Below, piece by piece: positions 1-7,430 of a DNA stretch of 64,000 nt. The DNA lies in the NCBI RefSeq assembly GCF_004006635.1, contig NZ_CP034842.1, forward strand, positions 2,232,001 to 2,296,000, given 5' to 3'. The stretch is from Fusobacterium necrophorum subsp. necrophorum (GTDB taxonomy: Bacteria; Fusobacteriota; Fusobacteriia; Fusobacteriales; Fusobacteriaceae). Position numbers and translations under genes: made by a program. Every line of letters begins with the position of its first letter. Position 1 is the first letter of the stretch. A model generated the notes under the pieces. That model ran no database searches, was not told the DNA's origin, and saw only the letters and a list, made by a program, of their open reading frames with translations.

Positions 1-1062
1 CTCTATATCAAATGCCGCAAGCCTTGCTCCACAGGAAATTAATATACTTTTCGCCGTTTTGCCCGCAGCAAGTTTGTACTTTCTATATTGCTTGACTGCA
101 AAGTGATTCGGCTTTTCTTTTTCGAGTGCATCAAAGATATAATCTACTGCATTTTTAAAGTTTTCATCTTCTTCTCTCACTTCGCTGGCATCAATAAAGG
201 CAAGTAGACTTTCAAAATTTTGTTCTTCTTCCGGTGCTTCATAGTACAGATAACCTATCAAAGCTGTGTAATACAGGCGTTCCGCTTTACACCAAAAATC
301 TTCCGTAGATTTTTCTCCTTCGCCTTTTGTATTTGCCATAATCGTCTGTACAAGTTTTAGTATGTCCTTTTCACTCCTTAGATAGGCAAACGGATTGTAG
401 TGCATAGACTTTTTGAAATTTATGGTGTTTAGCACTTTAATATCATATCCATTTTTCTCTAGCATCTTTCCGCACTCAACAAGAACAGTACCTTTCGGAT
501 CGGTTACAACATAGGATGAGTGCATTTGCATCAAATTGGGCTTTAAGAAAAATCGGGTCTTTCCACTCCCGGATCCTCCTACTACAAGCACATTTTTATT
601 ACGAGCAAATTTAGGATTTTTAGGTCTTGAGTTCATCGTAAGGCTTTCCGTATTGGTTAAAAGTATGTTGTTTTCAAACTTTTCATCCAAATATGGCTCA
701 ATGTCTTTAGAGCCTCCCCATCTTGCCGAACCATACTCTACTCCTTGGCGAAATTTCTTTGCATTTTTCATTTTCGTATGAACAATGAATTTTATAAGAA
801 AGGCTGTTATTATCCCTGCAAGTAAATCTGAGGGGTAAATGCTTGGAATAAAACTCATTTTGTACATTTCCAATATCCCCTGAAAGATTTTATCTATAAA
901 ATCTCCACCTACATATCTTCCTATATGAGCGAAAAATATATTTCCTAGATAAAAGAAAAAGAGATAAGGTAAGTTTTGAATTACAAATCTTTTCTTATCT
1001 CTTATGTGAAGTACATTTTTTATATATTTTACTATCGCTTTAAAAATTTTCGTTTTTATCAC
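1..1062 (-). CDS. VirD4/TraG-family conjugative coupling protein (PcfC-like), 3' end outside window
   Basis: Type IV coupling protein: an inner-membrane hexameric ATPase that hands the relaxase-DNA complex to the conjugation channel. My translation gives 354 codons without a stop up to the window edge. Hydrophobic segments lie at about residues 31-57 and 77-94. The family signature GSARWG follows at about 111, then Walker A VGGSGSGKT at about 161-169 and the VTDPKG strand at about 186. I chose the GTG at 1062 because AGGAAGG lies just upstream and the adjacent ATG runs straight into a stop. It begins 12 bases after the zinc-ribbon gene, within the element's operon. The C-terminal half is missing only because the window ends. 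Confidence 0.9.
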   Translation of the reverse strand, partial: MIKTKIFKAIVKYIKNVLHIRDKKRFVIQNLPYLFFFYLGNIFFAHIGRYVGGDFIDKIFQGILEMYKMSFIPSIYPSDLLAGIITAFLIKFIVHTKMKNAKKFRQGVEYGSARWGGSKDIEPYLDEKFENNILLTNTESLTMNSRPKNPKFARNKNVLVVGGSGSGKTRFFLKPNLMQMHSSYVVTDPKGTVLVECGKMLEKNGYDIKVLNTINFKKSMHYNPFAYLRSEKDILKLVQTIMANTKGEGEKSTEDFWCKAERLYYTALIGYLYYEAPEEEQNFESLLAFIDASEVREEDENFKNAVDYIFDALEKEKPNHFAVKQYRKYKLAAGKTAKSILISCGARLAAFDIE

Positions 1063-1074
1063 ATCCTTCCTGAT

Positions 1075-1275
1075 TTAATCACTTTTGGACCTAATTACAG
1101 GAACTTGTTTTATTTTTTTGCTTATCTTTTTTCTCTCTAATGTAAAGATCATATCCCCTGTTCTTTCAAAGTATCTCTTATCTTTATGATAACTTATACC
1201 GCATTTACAATGTAACAGTCCTATAAACTGCTGTTTCATTTTACAGTTACATCTTGGACATATATTTTTCCTCAT
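1075..1275 (-). CDS. Small zinc-ribbon protein of the conjugative element
   Basis: A 66-residue protein with two Cys pairs near the N-terminus (CPRC at 7-10 and CKCG at about 24-27), consistent with a small zinc ribbon, followed by a lysine-rich basic tail. No catalytic motif is visible. It lies between the MT-A70 methylase (23 bases upstream) and the coupling protein (12 bases downstream) on the same strand, so it is probably co-transcribed with the conjugation genes. Small zinc-ribbon proteins are common in Tn1549-type elements, but I cannot assign a function. The Shine-Dalgarno is weak, so translation may depend on the upstream gene. Confidence 0.65.
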   Translation of the reverse strand: MRKNICPRCNCKMKQQFIGLLHCKCGISYHKDKRYFERTGDMIFTLERKKISKKIKQVPVIRSKSD

Positions 1276-1298
1276 TTAGACAGCTTTTCTTTCTGCAA

Positions 1299-1838
1299 TT
1301 ATAGTTCCAATTCTATATCACTTTTTACTTCATTTCCCCATACATCCCATCCAACCGTTTTACTTCTTGCAAATAACTCTATTTTTTCTAAATCACCTAC
1401 AAGTTCTACGATTTTATCTCTTACAATATCCGGTTTTTTACTATGATATTCCAGTGGAGAAAAGATAAGCTGAAAAACTTTGTTGGACTTTCTTTTTGGT
1501 GTTCCCCTTTTAGCTAAAAGACATATTTCCGAGTTGCTCCTTGTCCAATTTCCAAGTCCAAAGTATGGTGTTTTTTTCTTTTTATTTAACTTTATCCAGA
1601 CAAAAGCAACTGTTCTATACTTAAATCCCCAAGCTTCAATAACTCTTAAGGCTTCCTTTAGCTTCGGAAAGGTTGCCCATAGGAACAGGATACAATCTTT
1701 ATCTGAAATTTCTTTTATTGGCAAGCTGCATATTTCTTCTATCTCCATTGTCGGATATTGTTTTTCCACTACCCCTTCTCCAATTTTTCTGTCATACTTC
1801 CATGGCGGATCTGCATAAATAATCTTGTATTTTTTCAA
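1299..1838 (-). CDS. MT-A70 family DNA N6-adenine methyltransferase
   Basis: 179 residues. The N-terminus carries the catalytic DPPW tetrad at residues 10-13, followed by a Rossmann-type methyltransferase fold (FLWATFPKL, then a VAFVWIK strand). This is the MT-A70 family, which transfers a methyl group from S-adenosylmethionine to adenine N6. No target-recognition or restriction subunit is adjacent, so it is an orphan methylase, possibly protecting the element from host restriction (inference). The start is TTG at 1838, with GAGG 8 bases upstream; no better start is available. It lies 22 bases after pcfB in the same operon. Confidence 0.88.
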   Translation of the reverse strand: MKKYKIIYADPPWKYDRKIGEGVVEKQYPTMEIEEICSLPIKEISDKDCILFLWATFPKLKEALRVIEAWGFKYRTVAFVWIKLNKKKKTPYFGLGNWTRSNSEICLLAKRGTPKRKSNKVFQLIFSPLEYHSKKPDIVRDKIVELVGDLEKIELFARSKTVGWDVWGNEVKSDIELEL

Positions 1839-1860
1839 TATATAAACCTCACTCTCCTGC

Positions 1861-2346
1861 CTACAAACTCTGTTCCTGATGTTTTTCTTTAATCTTATCT
1901 TTTTGAGGTGTATTTTTAACTTTTTCTCTAAAGTGATTTAACTTATCTATTACAGATTCTTTCTTTTTATCTTTACCTGCAAATTTTGCTACAGCTTCTT
2001 TAAATGCCTGCTCCATTACCTTTTCATCTTTTGACTGAAAAAATACTATTTTATTTCCAGTAGTTAAATCTTTTTTAATGCTAAATTTTACACCATTTTT
2101 ATTTAACTCTCTTTTTAGGTTTTTTAAGTCCACATCATTTAATTCTAAGGTTTCCACTTTGCCTTTTTTTACTAAATCCTTCACTGTGGTTGGCTTTTGT
2201 TTGGCAATAAAATCCTTTAACCCGTTTTTCTCTTTTTCCGACTTGTTAAGTATCATTTTCATAAGTTTTACAACTTCTCTTGCTGTTAGATGAAGTGCTT
2301 TTTTCTTTACTGCAATAACCTGTCTTGTAACTTCTTCATTGATCAA
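1861..2346 (-). CDS. pcfB: PcfB-family protein (DUF3801)
   Basis: 161 residues, soluble and highly charged, with a lysine-rich C-terminal tail. The N-terminal pattern (INEEVTRQVI, then LTAREVVKLMKMIL) matches the DUF3801/PcfB family found next to coupling proteins in Gram-positive conjugative elements. In pCF10, PcfB is a conjugation gene adjacent to the coupling protein PcfC; a direct mechanism is not evident from sequence. The start is TTG at 2346 with AGGTGA 5 bases upstream. It lies 4 bases after the DnaC-like gene, so it is tightly co-transcribed. Here the MT-A70 and zinc-ribbon genes separate it from the coupling-protein gene. Confidence 0.8.
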   Translation of the reverse strand: MINEEVTRQVIAVKKKALHLTAREVVKLMKMILNKSEKEKNGLKDFIAKQKPTTVKDLVKKGKVETLELNDVDLKNLKRELNKNGVKFSIKKDLTTGNKIVFFQSKDEKVMEQAFKEAVAKFAGKDKKKESVIDKLNHFREKVKNTPQKDKIKEKHQEQSL

Positions 2347-2350
2347 TATA

Positions 2351-3205
2351 TCACCTGCTTTCCATAAGTATTGTATTTACCTTTCGTGCTTTTTCTTTCA
2401 TCTTTGATATTCTTCTGTTTTCTCCTGTAAAAAGAATGGGTGTTGCCATTTCCAGTATCCTTGAATAAATTCTCTGTTCTTTAAGACTATTCGGGCTTGT
2501 AAGCTGTTTTACACTAAGATTAGTGGTCAAAATAATCGGTTTATTTGCTCTGTATCTGCTGTCAATGATGTTAAAGATGTGTTCTGTGGCAAAAGGGGTA
2601 TCCCTTTCCATTCCGAAATCGTCAATGATAAGAAGTCTATATTTATTAAGCTTTTCAATATACTTATTTTTATTGATGTCCAAATTCATCATATCGTTTA
2701 GAATGGTGGCAAAGTTAGTCATTTTAACGGAGATTTCTTTTTCAATCAGGGCATTGGCTATTGCCGATGCCAAATAAGTTTTTCCTGTTCCTACCGGTCC
2801 TGTAAGTAGTAATCCTATGTTTTCTTTTTCCATTTCCTCAAATTTTTTCACATAGTTTTCTCCAATTTTTCTATGCTCTAAGTTTCCATCTTCTGCATCA
2901 AAGGTCTGATTTTGCAACAGTTTATCTTCAAAAGCCTGTTTTCTTAAATCTGATAGGATTCTTTGATGCTCCAGTTCTTTCCAATGCTGTCTTTCTTTTT
3001 CCAATTCTTTTTCTCTGCAAATACAGTTTTTAGGTATTTTCCTTAAATCTCCACCTATATTACTAATTTGCTGTTTGGGACTATGACATACTCCACAATA
3101 CACAAGTCCGTCATTCTCATTGATATAATCTCCGTTTTTTTCGTTCAAAATACCTTTTTCCAAGCGTTCAAATACTCCCCCGAAGATATTTCCTACACTG
3201 TCCAT
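2351..3205 (-). CDS. DnaC/IstB-like AAA+ ATPase (helicase loader type)
   Basis: 284 residues. An N-terminal Cys cluster (C37, C40, C61, C63) looks like a zinc site. The AAA+ core follows with Walker A GPVGTGKT at 136-143 and Walker B LLIIDDFG at about 191-198. The family loads replicative helicase or serves as an IstB-like helper; next to a RepA_N initiator the helicase-loader role is the more likely. ATG at 3205 has GGAGG at good spacing. It lies about 80 bases after the initiator gene. An 'ATP-binding protein' of this kind is a regular neighbour of RepA in Tn1549-type elements. Confidence 0.88.
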   Translation of the reverse strand: MDSVGNIFGGVFERLEKGILNEKNGDYINENDGLVYCGVCHSPKQQISNIGGDLRKIPKNCICREKELEKERQHWKELEHQRILSDLRKQAFEDKLLQNQTFDAEDGNLEHRKIGENYVKKFEEMEKENIGLLLTGPVGTGKTYLASAIANALIEKEISVKMTNFATILNDMMNLDINKNKYIEKLNKYRLLIIDDFGMERDTPFATEHIFNIIDSRYRANKPIILTTNLSVKQLTSPNSLKEQRIYSRILEMATPILFTGENRRISKMKEKARKVNTILMESR

Positions 3206-3286
3206 ATGATTCCTCCATAATTTCTGTAATCTTTATAATTTCATTTTCCCAATTCTTAAACTCACTTTCCTTATCATCTTTACCTG

Positions 3287-4306
3287 CTATGTGGTGTTGA
3301 AAATCTCCTGCCATATTTCCATGTCTTTGCTGTAATCAGTATCATTTGACTTTACTTCTGTTGTCATTCCTAAGATATTGACCGGTGCATTATATAGCAG
3401 GGATAACAAATAGGCTCTTAAATTTGTAATTTTTCTTTTATTTTCATCAAGAACAAGTAGGACATAATTGATATGTTCTTTTTGTAGTGATAAAAACTGT
3501 TCTTTTACCGTTTCATACGCTATCATTCTCTGATTGATTCTTAGATCTATCTTACCTTGAATTGCCTCTGCCATTACTTTTATAGTAAGGTCAATTTTTT
3601 CTTTATCTTTCGATTGTTCTTTCACAAGAAAAGAGTAGCCTATATTTCGTTTGAGTAGTTCTATCATTTCCTCTGCTTCCATATCCTCTTTTTTACTAAG
3701 TAAAGTATCTTTTATATTTTTTTCTTCTGAGGGGGATATGGGAGAGGTATTATTATACTCAGTATCACTATATTCAGTCTTATTTATATTAGTCTTATTA
3801 CATTGTGATTTACACAATTCTTGTTTTGTGAAATTCACATTTCCTGAATTGTGATTTTCATCATTCTTGAATTGTGATTTACACAATTCCTGATTTGTGA
3901 TTTCTTCGATTTTTTCTTTTGATGAACTTTCTTTCTCCGGTTCTTGTATGATAAAGTTTTTTATATATAAAATATTTGGCTTTCCAAGTCCGAGTCTCTT
4001 TTTTTCGATAAGTCCTATGCCTTTTTTATCATCCAATTCCTGAAGGATTTTTGTTGCTTTCTGTGTGGCACAGCACATGGTTTCTGCGATTTCTTCAATG
4101 GTAAAGATGATATAGACCTTATTTTCTTCATCAAGCCAGTTATTTTTCATAGACAAGTTCATTCGGTCAAGTAAAATTCCATATAACACTTTTGCATCGC
4201 TGCTTAATTTGGAAAATATAGGATCTGTAAATAACAGTTTGGGAATACGAAAAAAAGAAAAACTTTCCGCTTCTTTTCCGTAATAGTAGTTAAATTTTAT
4301 GCTCAT
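3287..4306 (-). CDS. repA: Replication initiator protein, RepA N-terminal family
   Basis: 339 residues. The first ~110 residues (FFRIPKLLF, LSSDAKVLYGILLDRM, then IAETMCC) match the winged-helix RepA_N domain of Firmicute plasmids and conjugative elements. The C-terminal part (NLRAYLLSLLYNAP) matches the usual tail of element-borne initiators. Between them is a low-complexity Asn/Lys/Glu/Ser linker that contains repeated QELCKSQ peptides, encoded by iteron-like DNA repeats (listed separately). The ATG at 4306 has GGAGGAGG upstream. It probably drives autonomous replication of the excised circle. A terminator separates it from the BRO gene upstream, so it may have its own promoter. Confidence 0.9.
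   Translation of the reverse strand: MSIKFNYYYGKEAESFSFFRIPKLLFTDPIFSKLSSDAKVLYGILLDRMNLSMKNNWLDEENKVYIIFTIEEIAETMCCATQKATKILQELDDKKGIGLIEKKRLGLGKPNILYIKNFIIQEPEKESSSKEKIEEITNQELCKSQFKNDENHNSGNVNFTKQELCKSQCNKTNINKTEYSDTEYNNTSPISPSEEKNIKDTLLSKKEDMEAEEMIELLKRNIGYSFLVKEQSKDKEKIDLTIKVMAEAIQGKIDLRINQRMIAYETVKEQFLSLQKEHINYVLLVLDENKRKITNLRAYLLSLLYNAPVNILGMTTEVKSNDTDYSKDMEIWQEIFNTT
3802..3900. repeat. Iteron-like repeats inside repA (candidate origin)
   Basis: The 19-base unit ATTGTGATTTACACAATTC occurs exactly twice, at 3802-3820 and 3871-3889. Each copy is followed by a TTTTGTGA or ATTTGTGA box. A partial copy (AATTGTGATTTTCATCATTC) starts at about 3848. The second full copy is a perfect inverted repeat, GAATTGTG and CACAATTC separated by 5 bases. 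In RepA_N plasmids such as pAD1 and pSK41 the origin iterons lie in the middle of the rep gene, the same relative position. The origin role is inference. Confidence 0.6.
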
Positions 4307-4342
4307 ACTCTCTACCTCCTCCTATGTTTTTGAGCATCAAAA

Positions 4343-4374
4343 AAGAGATAGCGGTTTTTTCTTTGCTATCTCTT
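4343..4374 (-). terminator. Intrinsic terminator after the BRO gene
   Basis: The 10-base arms AAGAGATAGC and GCTATCTCTT are perfectly complementary with a 12-base loop. On the minus strand the hairpin is followed by a run of six T. It lies 33 bases past the stop of the BRO gene and upstream of repA. Confidence 0.8.
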
Positions 4375-4406
4375 CATAAATAAATGCTCTAATATTTTAT
4401 TTTTAT

Positions 4407-5285
4407 CTATGTTTCATTATCCGTATCGTCTTTTTTATCTTGTTTTTTATTGAAAGGCTCTTTGACCACATCTTCAATCAGCCTTGATAGGTCAACTGCA
4501 TTTTTTGAGGTAATGACCGGTTTGCCTGTTTTTTGCTCTATTTCTTTTCTTGCATTTCCTGCCACACTTCCTCCTTCTTTAGCAACTTTCCTATTTTCTT
4601 CCAAACCTTGAGGATTTGTCGTTTTTGTAAGTTCGGTTGTCGTGGCTTCTGCAAGCATATTCAGGACTATTTCAAGTGTAGTCATATTATCTCTCAGGTT
4701 TTCTTTTTTTAAGCCTTTTAGATTTTTATATCCTCTTGTTGTCATTCCTGACCATGCTTTTGTGATTTCATCGGTAAGAATGGCATATTCTATACCTTTT
4801 TGGATTCCGTGATCGTCCCAAGCATCCGTAAGCTCTTTTCTGACTTGAATGGCTTGTAATCTTTGATTTATCCACTCACGTGTATAGCCCTTTTTTAAAT
4901 AGGTTTCTAAGGCTCTATCAATGGTCAGTTCCGGATCAATGATTTCATCAATTCGCTCTTTTCCTACTTCAGCAAGCCATAACTTGAATGGCTCTGCTTT
5001 TGGAGATGGAATGGACTGGATAATACGGAATATTCCTTGCATATCAGCTACATCTGTTAGACGCATTTTCCCATCTGCTGCTTTCATTTTCAAAGCGTTA
5101 CAATTTGTAACGGTTTCATTTCCTTCCTCTTTTAATCTCTTTTTAAGCACTCTCCAGTACACTTGAGGATTTTCACTTTCTGTGAGTACTCTTACTACAT
5201 CTACTACTGAAAAATACCATTCTTCTTTTTCTTCGTCCCAAACAGAACGTATCTCTTTATTTTCATATAACTTTATTTCGTCCAT
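4407..5285 (-). CDS. BRO-family / phage antirepressor-like protein
   Basis: 292 residues. The N-terminal ~110 residues (YFSVVDVVRVLTES with VYWRVLKKRL, then TDVADMQGIFRIIQSIPSPKAEPFKLWLA) form a Bro-N domain, the DNA-binding module of phage antirepressors. The middle (DRALETYLKKGYTREWINQRL) is the helical region seen in BRO/DinD-like proteins. The C-terminal ~60 residues are charged and end in an Asp/Lys tail. It probably regulates element genes; in phages such proteins lift repression after DNA damage. It sits between parB and repA, with its own promoter-like sequence at the end of parB and a terminator after it. Confidence 0.82.
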   Translation of the reverse strand: MDEIKLYENKEIRSVWDEEKEEWYFSVVDVVRVLTESENPQVYWRVLKKRLKEEGNETVTNCNALKMKAADGKMRLTDVADMQGIFRIIQSIPSPKAEPFKLWLAEVGKERIDEIIDPELTIDRALETYLKKGYTREWINQRLQAIQVRKELTDAWDDHGIQKGIEYAILTDEITKAWSGMTTRGYKNLKGLKKENLRDNMTTLEIVLNMLAEATTTELTKTTNPQGLEENRKVAKEGGSVAGNARKEIEQKTGKPVITSKNAVDLSRLIEDVVKEPFNKKQDKKDDTDNET

Positions 5286-5313
5286 TTTGACACCTGCCTC
5301 TTTTATATATTAT

Positions 5314-5326
5314 CCTGTTAAACAGG
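5314..5326. promoter_or_regulatory. Palindrome in the leader of the BRO gene
   Basis: CCTGTTAAACAGG, a 13-base near-perfect palindrome, lies between the putative -10 box (5352-5357, minus strand) and the BRO start at 5285. The one-base centre argues for a protein-binding operator over an RNA hairpin. The binding protein is unknown; autoregulation by the BRO protein is a guess. Confidence 0.35.
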
Positions 5327-5351
5327 CTTTTTCTCTTATTTCTTGCCTTAT

Positions 5352-5380
5352 ATTATACCTTAAATTTATAATTTTGTCTT
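5352..5380 (-). promoter_or_regulatory. Putative sigma-70 promoter for the BRO gene
   Basis: Minus-strand AAGACA (5375-5380) and TATAAT (5352-5357) are separated by 17 bases. They lie immediately after the parB stop at 5382. The -35 box matches consensus in four of six bases. Confidence 0.5.
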
Positions 5381-5381
5381 T

Positions 5382-6350
5382 TCACTGACCAACATATTCC
5401 TTAAAGTAAATTTCCAGTGCTTTTTCTATAATCCCTTCTGCTTCTTCTTTCGCTTTATCCTGAAAGAATTTTTGATAGATATTCTGAGATAACTTGATAT
5501 TCTGATATTCTTTCATCTTCGGTTTTTTCAAGTTCAACAAATATGTTGTAACCATCTCTTGATTTAAATCTTCTTGTCTGTTCATCAGATGAAGTGTTTT
5601 TGCATCACTTGGCTTTAAGGACATTTCGAATTCTTCACACTTTTGATACAGATATTCCTGTATCTCTTGGGGAAGATAGGATAATTCCACTGCCATTATC
5701 AATCCTATTTTTTCATTATCAACCTCTTGTTTCCAGGACTTTGACAATTCATTTAATCTTAGATATCTTGCAATAGAAGCTCCAGAAAGATTATATTCTT
5801 TTCCGAGTGTTTTTCTGCTGTCGGTTTTATCTTCCGCTTTGCTTTCCTTTTCTATGATACCCTGTTCTAAATTGTTTATCTCTTTTTGCAAATCATTTCT
5901 TTTCCCTTGACTTGCTATTTTTTCATATCGCACTTTAAGGACAAGGGCTTTTTCTGTTGGCAGCAAATCGGAGAAAGAACGCTGCATAAGATTGGTTTCA
6001 ATGACATAGGTATAGGCTTCTTTATCCGTTAGATTTTCTTTAACAATACAAGGAACAGTTTTTAGATTGGCAAATCTTGCTGCATTAACCCGATTATGTC
6101 CAGAAAGTATTTCATAGGCTCCATCTTCTTTTTTTAGAACGATGATTGGATTAAGTATCCCATTTTCTCTTATACTATCTACCATATCCTCCAATCTCTT
6201 GCCGGTGTATAGGGTAAATGGATGGTCATGATACGCTTTTAGCAAATCAATTTCTATATCCCGTATATCCCCCTGTTCCAAAACACTTGTATCTTCAAGC
6301 AAAAAATCTACGGCATCGGTGATTTCTCTTTTTAAAAGTTTTTTACTCAT
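5382..6350 (-). CDS. parB: ParB/RepB/Spo0J-family partition protein
   Basis: Centromere-binding partition protein and partner of ParA. The N-terminal ParB domain shows the box II-like LSGHNRVNAARF motif and the following CIVKENLTDKEAYTYVIETNLMQR region. A central helix-turn-helix follows (KTLGKEYNLSGASIARYLRLNEL), then a helical C-terminal region. I chose ATG 6350 (322 residues): AGGAG lies just upstream, and the start overlaps the parA stop in ATGAGTAA, typical of coupled parAB. An in-frame start at 6383 would lie deeper inside parA. No canonical Spo0J parS site was seen nearby, so the target is probably element-specific. Confidence 0.9.
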   Translation of the reverse strand: MSKKLLKREITDAVDFLLEDTSVLEQGDIRDIEIDLLKAYHDHPFTLYTGKRLEDMVDSIRENGILNPIIVLKKEDGAYEILSGHNRVNAARFANLKTVPCIVKENLTDKEAYTYVIETNLMQRSFSDLLPTEKALVLKVRYEKIASQGKRNDLQKEINNLEQGIIEKESKAEDKTDSRKTLGKEYNLSGASIARYLRLNELSKSWKQEVDNEKIGLIMAVELSYLPQEIQEYLYQKCEEFEMSLKPSDAKTLHLMNRQEDLNQEMVTTYLLNLKKPKMKEYQNIKLSQNIYQKFFQDKAKEEAEGIIEKALEIYFKEYVGQ

Positions 6351-7116
6351 AGCAGATCTCCTTTGCCAAATTGTCATAGGCAATATCTACGCTGCTGCCT
6401 TTTGCATATTTTTTTATGCTTTGACCACTGTATATAGCTTCGCCCACTTTGACTGTTTTCGGAATTTTGGTCTGAAAGACCTTAATTTTCTTTTGAAACA
6501 TTTCTTCTACCTGATCTGTCAGGGTTTTTGACAGATTAGTTCTGTTATCACACATAGTTAGTAAAATTCCCTGTACCTTCAGTTTGGGATTCACTCTCTT
6601 TTTTATTTTTTGAACAGTTTTTAAAAGTTCACTGATTCCGACGATTGCAAACAACTGTGTATCCGCTACTATAAGGATACTATCTGAAGCACAAAAGGCA
6701 TTTATGGTTAAAATATTCAGCGATGGCGAGGTGTCTATAAGGACATAGTCGTAACGTTCTTTTACCTGATTAATAATTTCCGATAATATCCGTTCACTGC
6801 CCGTTTCTGCCCTCATTTGTGTTTCTACAGCAGATAATAAAATGCTTGATGGAATAATATCTATCTCATCATAAGATTTGGTATAGTCCTCTACCAAATA
6901 GCTTTCTTCCTCCATTTCTGTCATTAACAAATGCCCTATGTTTTTTATATTTTCTGTATTTCCCACATCAAAACATCTTGTAAGATTGGCTTGCGGATCA
7001 AGGTCAATGACTAATACTTTTTTACCCAGTTCTTTTAGTGAATAGGCAAGATTTAGTGTTGTGGTTGTTTTGCCGACTCCGCCTTTCCGATTGGCTATGG
7101 TTATAACTTCTGCCAT
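6343..7116 (-). CDS. parA: ParA/Soj-family partition ATPase
   Basis: 257 residues, the usual size of small ParA proteins. Deviant Walker A KGGVGKTT lies at 11-18 with the signature lysine K11, Walker B VLVIDLDPQAN at about 34-44, and YVLIDTSPSL at about 124. ParA binds DNA non-specifically in its ATP form and positions ParB-bound element copies. It is the outermost gene of the element, 170 bases from the junction, and overlaps parB by 8 bases. An inverted repeat and a terminator precede it. Partition genes support a phase of autonomous replication for this element. Confidence 0.92.
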   Translation of the reverse strand: MAEVITIANRKGGVGKTTTTLNLAYSLKELGKKVLVIDLDPQANLTRCFDVGNTENIKNIGHLLMTEMEEESYLVEDYTKSYDEIDIIPSSILLSAVETQMRAETGSERILSEIINQVKERYDYVLIDTSPSLNILTINAFCASDSILIVADTQLFAIVGISELLKTVQKIKKRVNPKLKVQGILLTMCDNRTNLSKTLTDQVEEMFQKKIKVFQTKIPKTVKVGEAIYSGQSIKKYAKGSSVDIAYDNLAKEICYE

Positions 7117-7158
7117 AAAGTCCCTCCTTCTTCTCTATACAGAGATTTCATTTTATGC

Positions 7159-7184
7159 TATACTTTTAGATAATTTAAAGTATA
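7159..7184. repeat. Inverted repeat upstream of parA
   Basis: TATACTTT (7159-7166) and AAAGTATA (7177-7184) are perfect 8-base arms with a 10-base spacer, about 45 bases upstream of the parA start. It could be a parAB operator or centromere-like site; no promoter match is strong enough to decide. Confidence 0.45.
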
Positions 7185-7213
7185 AAAAAAGATGATAGCC
7201 TCAATCCATCATC
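7184..7213 (-). terminator. Intrinsic terminator at the element's end
   Basis: On the minus strand GATGATGG pairs with CTATCATC (8 bp including one G-U, 7-base loop), followed by seven T. It lies between the chromosomal junction and parA, so it would stop transcripts entering the element from the ABC transporter operon. Confidence 0.72.
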
Positions 7214-7261
7214 AAGTTTAAAAGTTTTGTGGAAGCCTTTAACCATTGATTTTACTTGGAT

Positions 7262-7411
7262 TTATTGTACTATCATCATTATAGCATTATCCCCACTACC
7301 GCTTTCTCCAACAATGCTCACAATATCTCCCGCCTTGATAGAGAGAGAAAAATTTTCTACCACCGGTTTTTTATCTGCATATTGGATTGCCAAGTTCTTA
7401 ATTTCTAACAT
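7262..7411 (-). pseudogene. Peptide/nickel-type ABC transporter ATPase, truncated by the conjugative element
   Basis: The minus-strand frame from ATG 7411 reads MLEIKNLAIQYADKK, then FSLSIKAGDIVSIVGESGSG: the normal N-terminus of a DppD/OppD/NikD-type ATPase up to Walker A. The invariant lysine and everything after it are replaced by nine unrelated residues and a stop at 7262. The fragment is 49 residues against about 260-330 for the family, so no nucleotide-binding domain is made. It lies 19 bases after the substrate-binding protein gene, as expected for the fourth gene of the operon. The rest should lie beyond the far end of the element. Confidence 0.85.
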
Positions 7412-7430
7412 AGCGACTCCTTTATTATTT

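Larger units (their letters stand above)
1..7290 (-). mobile_element. Integrative conjugative element, right-hand end (partial)
   Basis: Nine minus-strand genes in this stretch (parA, parB, BRO, RepA_N initiator, DnaC-like ATPase, pcfB, MT-A70 methylase, zinc ribbon, VirD4/PcfC) are the replication, partition and coupling modules typical of Tn1549/CTn-type elements of Firmicutes. The right boundary is placed near 7290 because the minus-strand ABC ATPase gene starting at 7411 reads normally up to its Walker A motif (GESGSG) and then diverges into unrelated sequence. Relaxase, mating-pair genes and integrase are expected beyond the left edge and are not seen. The exact end cannot be fixed without the other junction. 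Confidence 0.88.

Noticed and set aside
5286..5381. Spo0J-type parS site near parAB
   Set aside because: No TGTTTCACGTGAAACA-like sequence here or near parA; only unrelated short palindromes.
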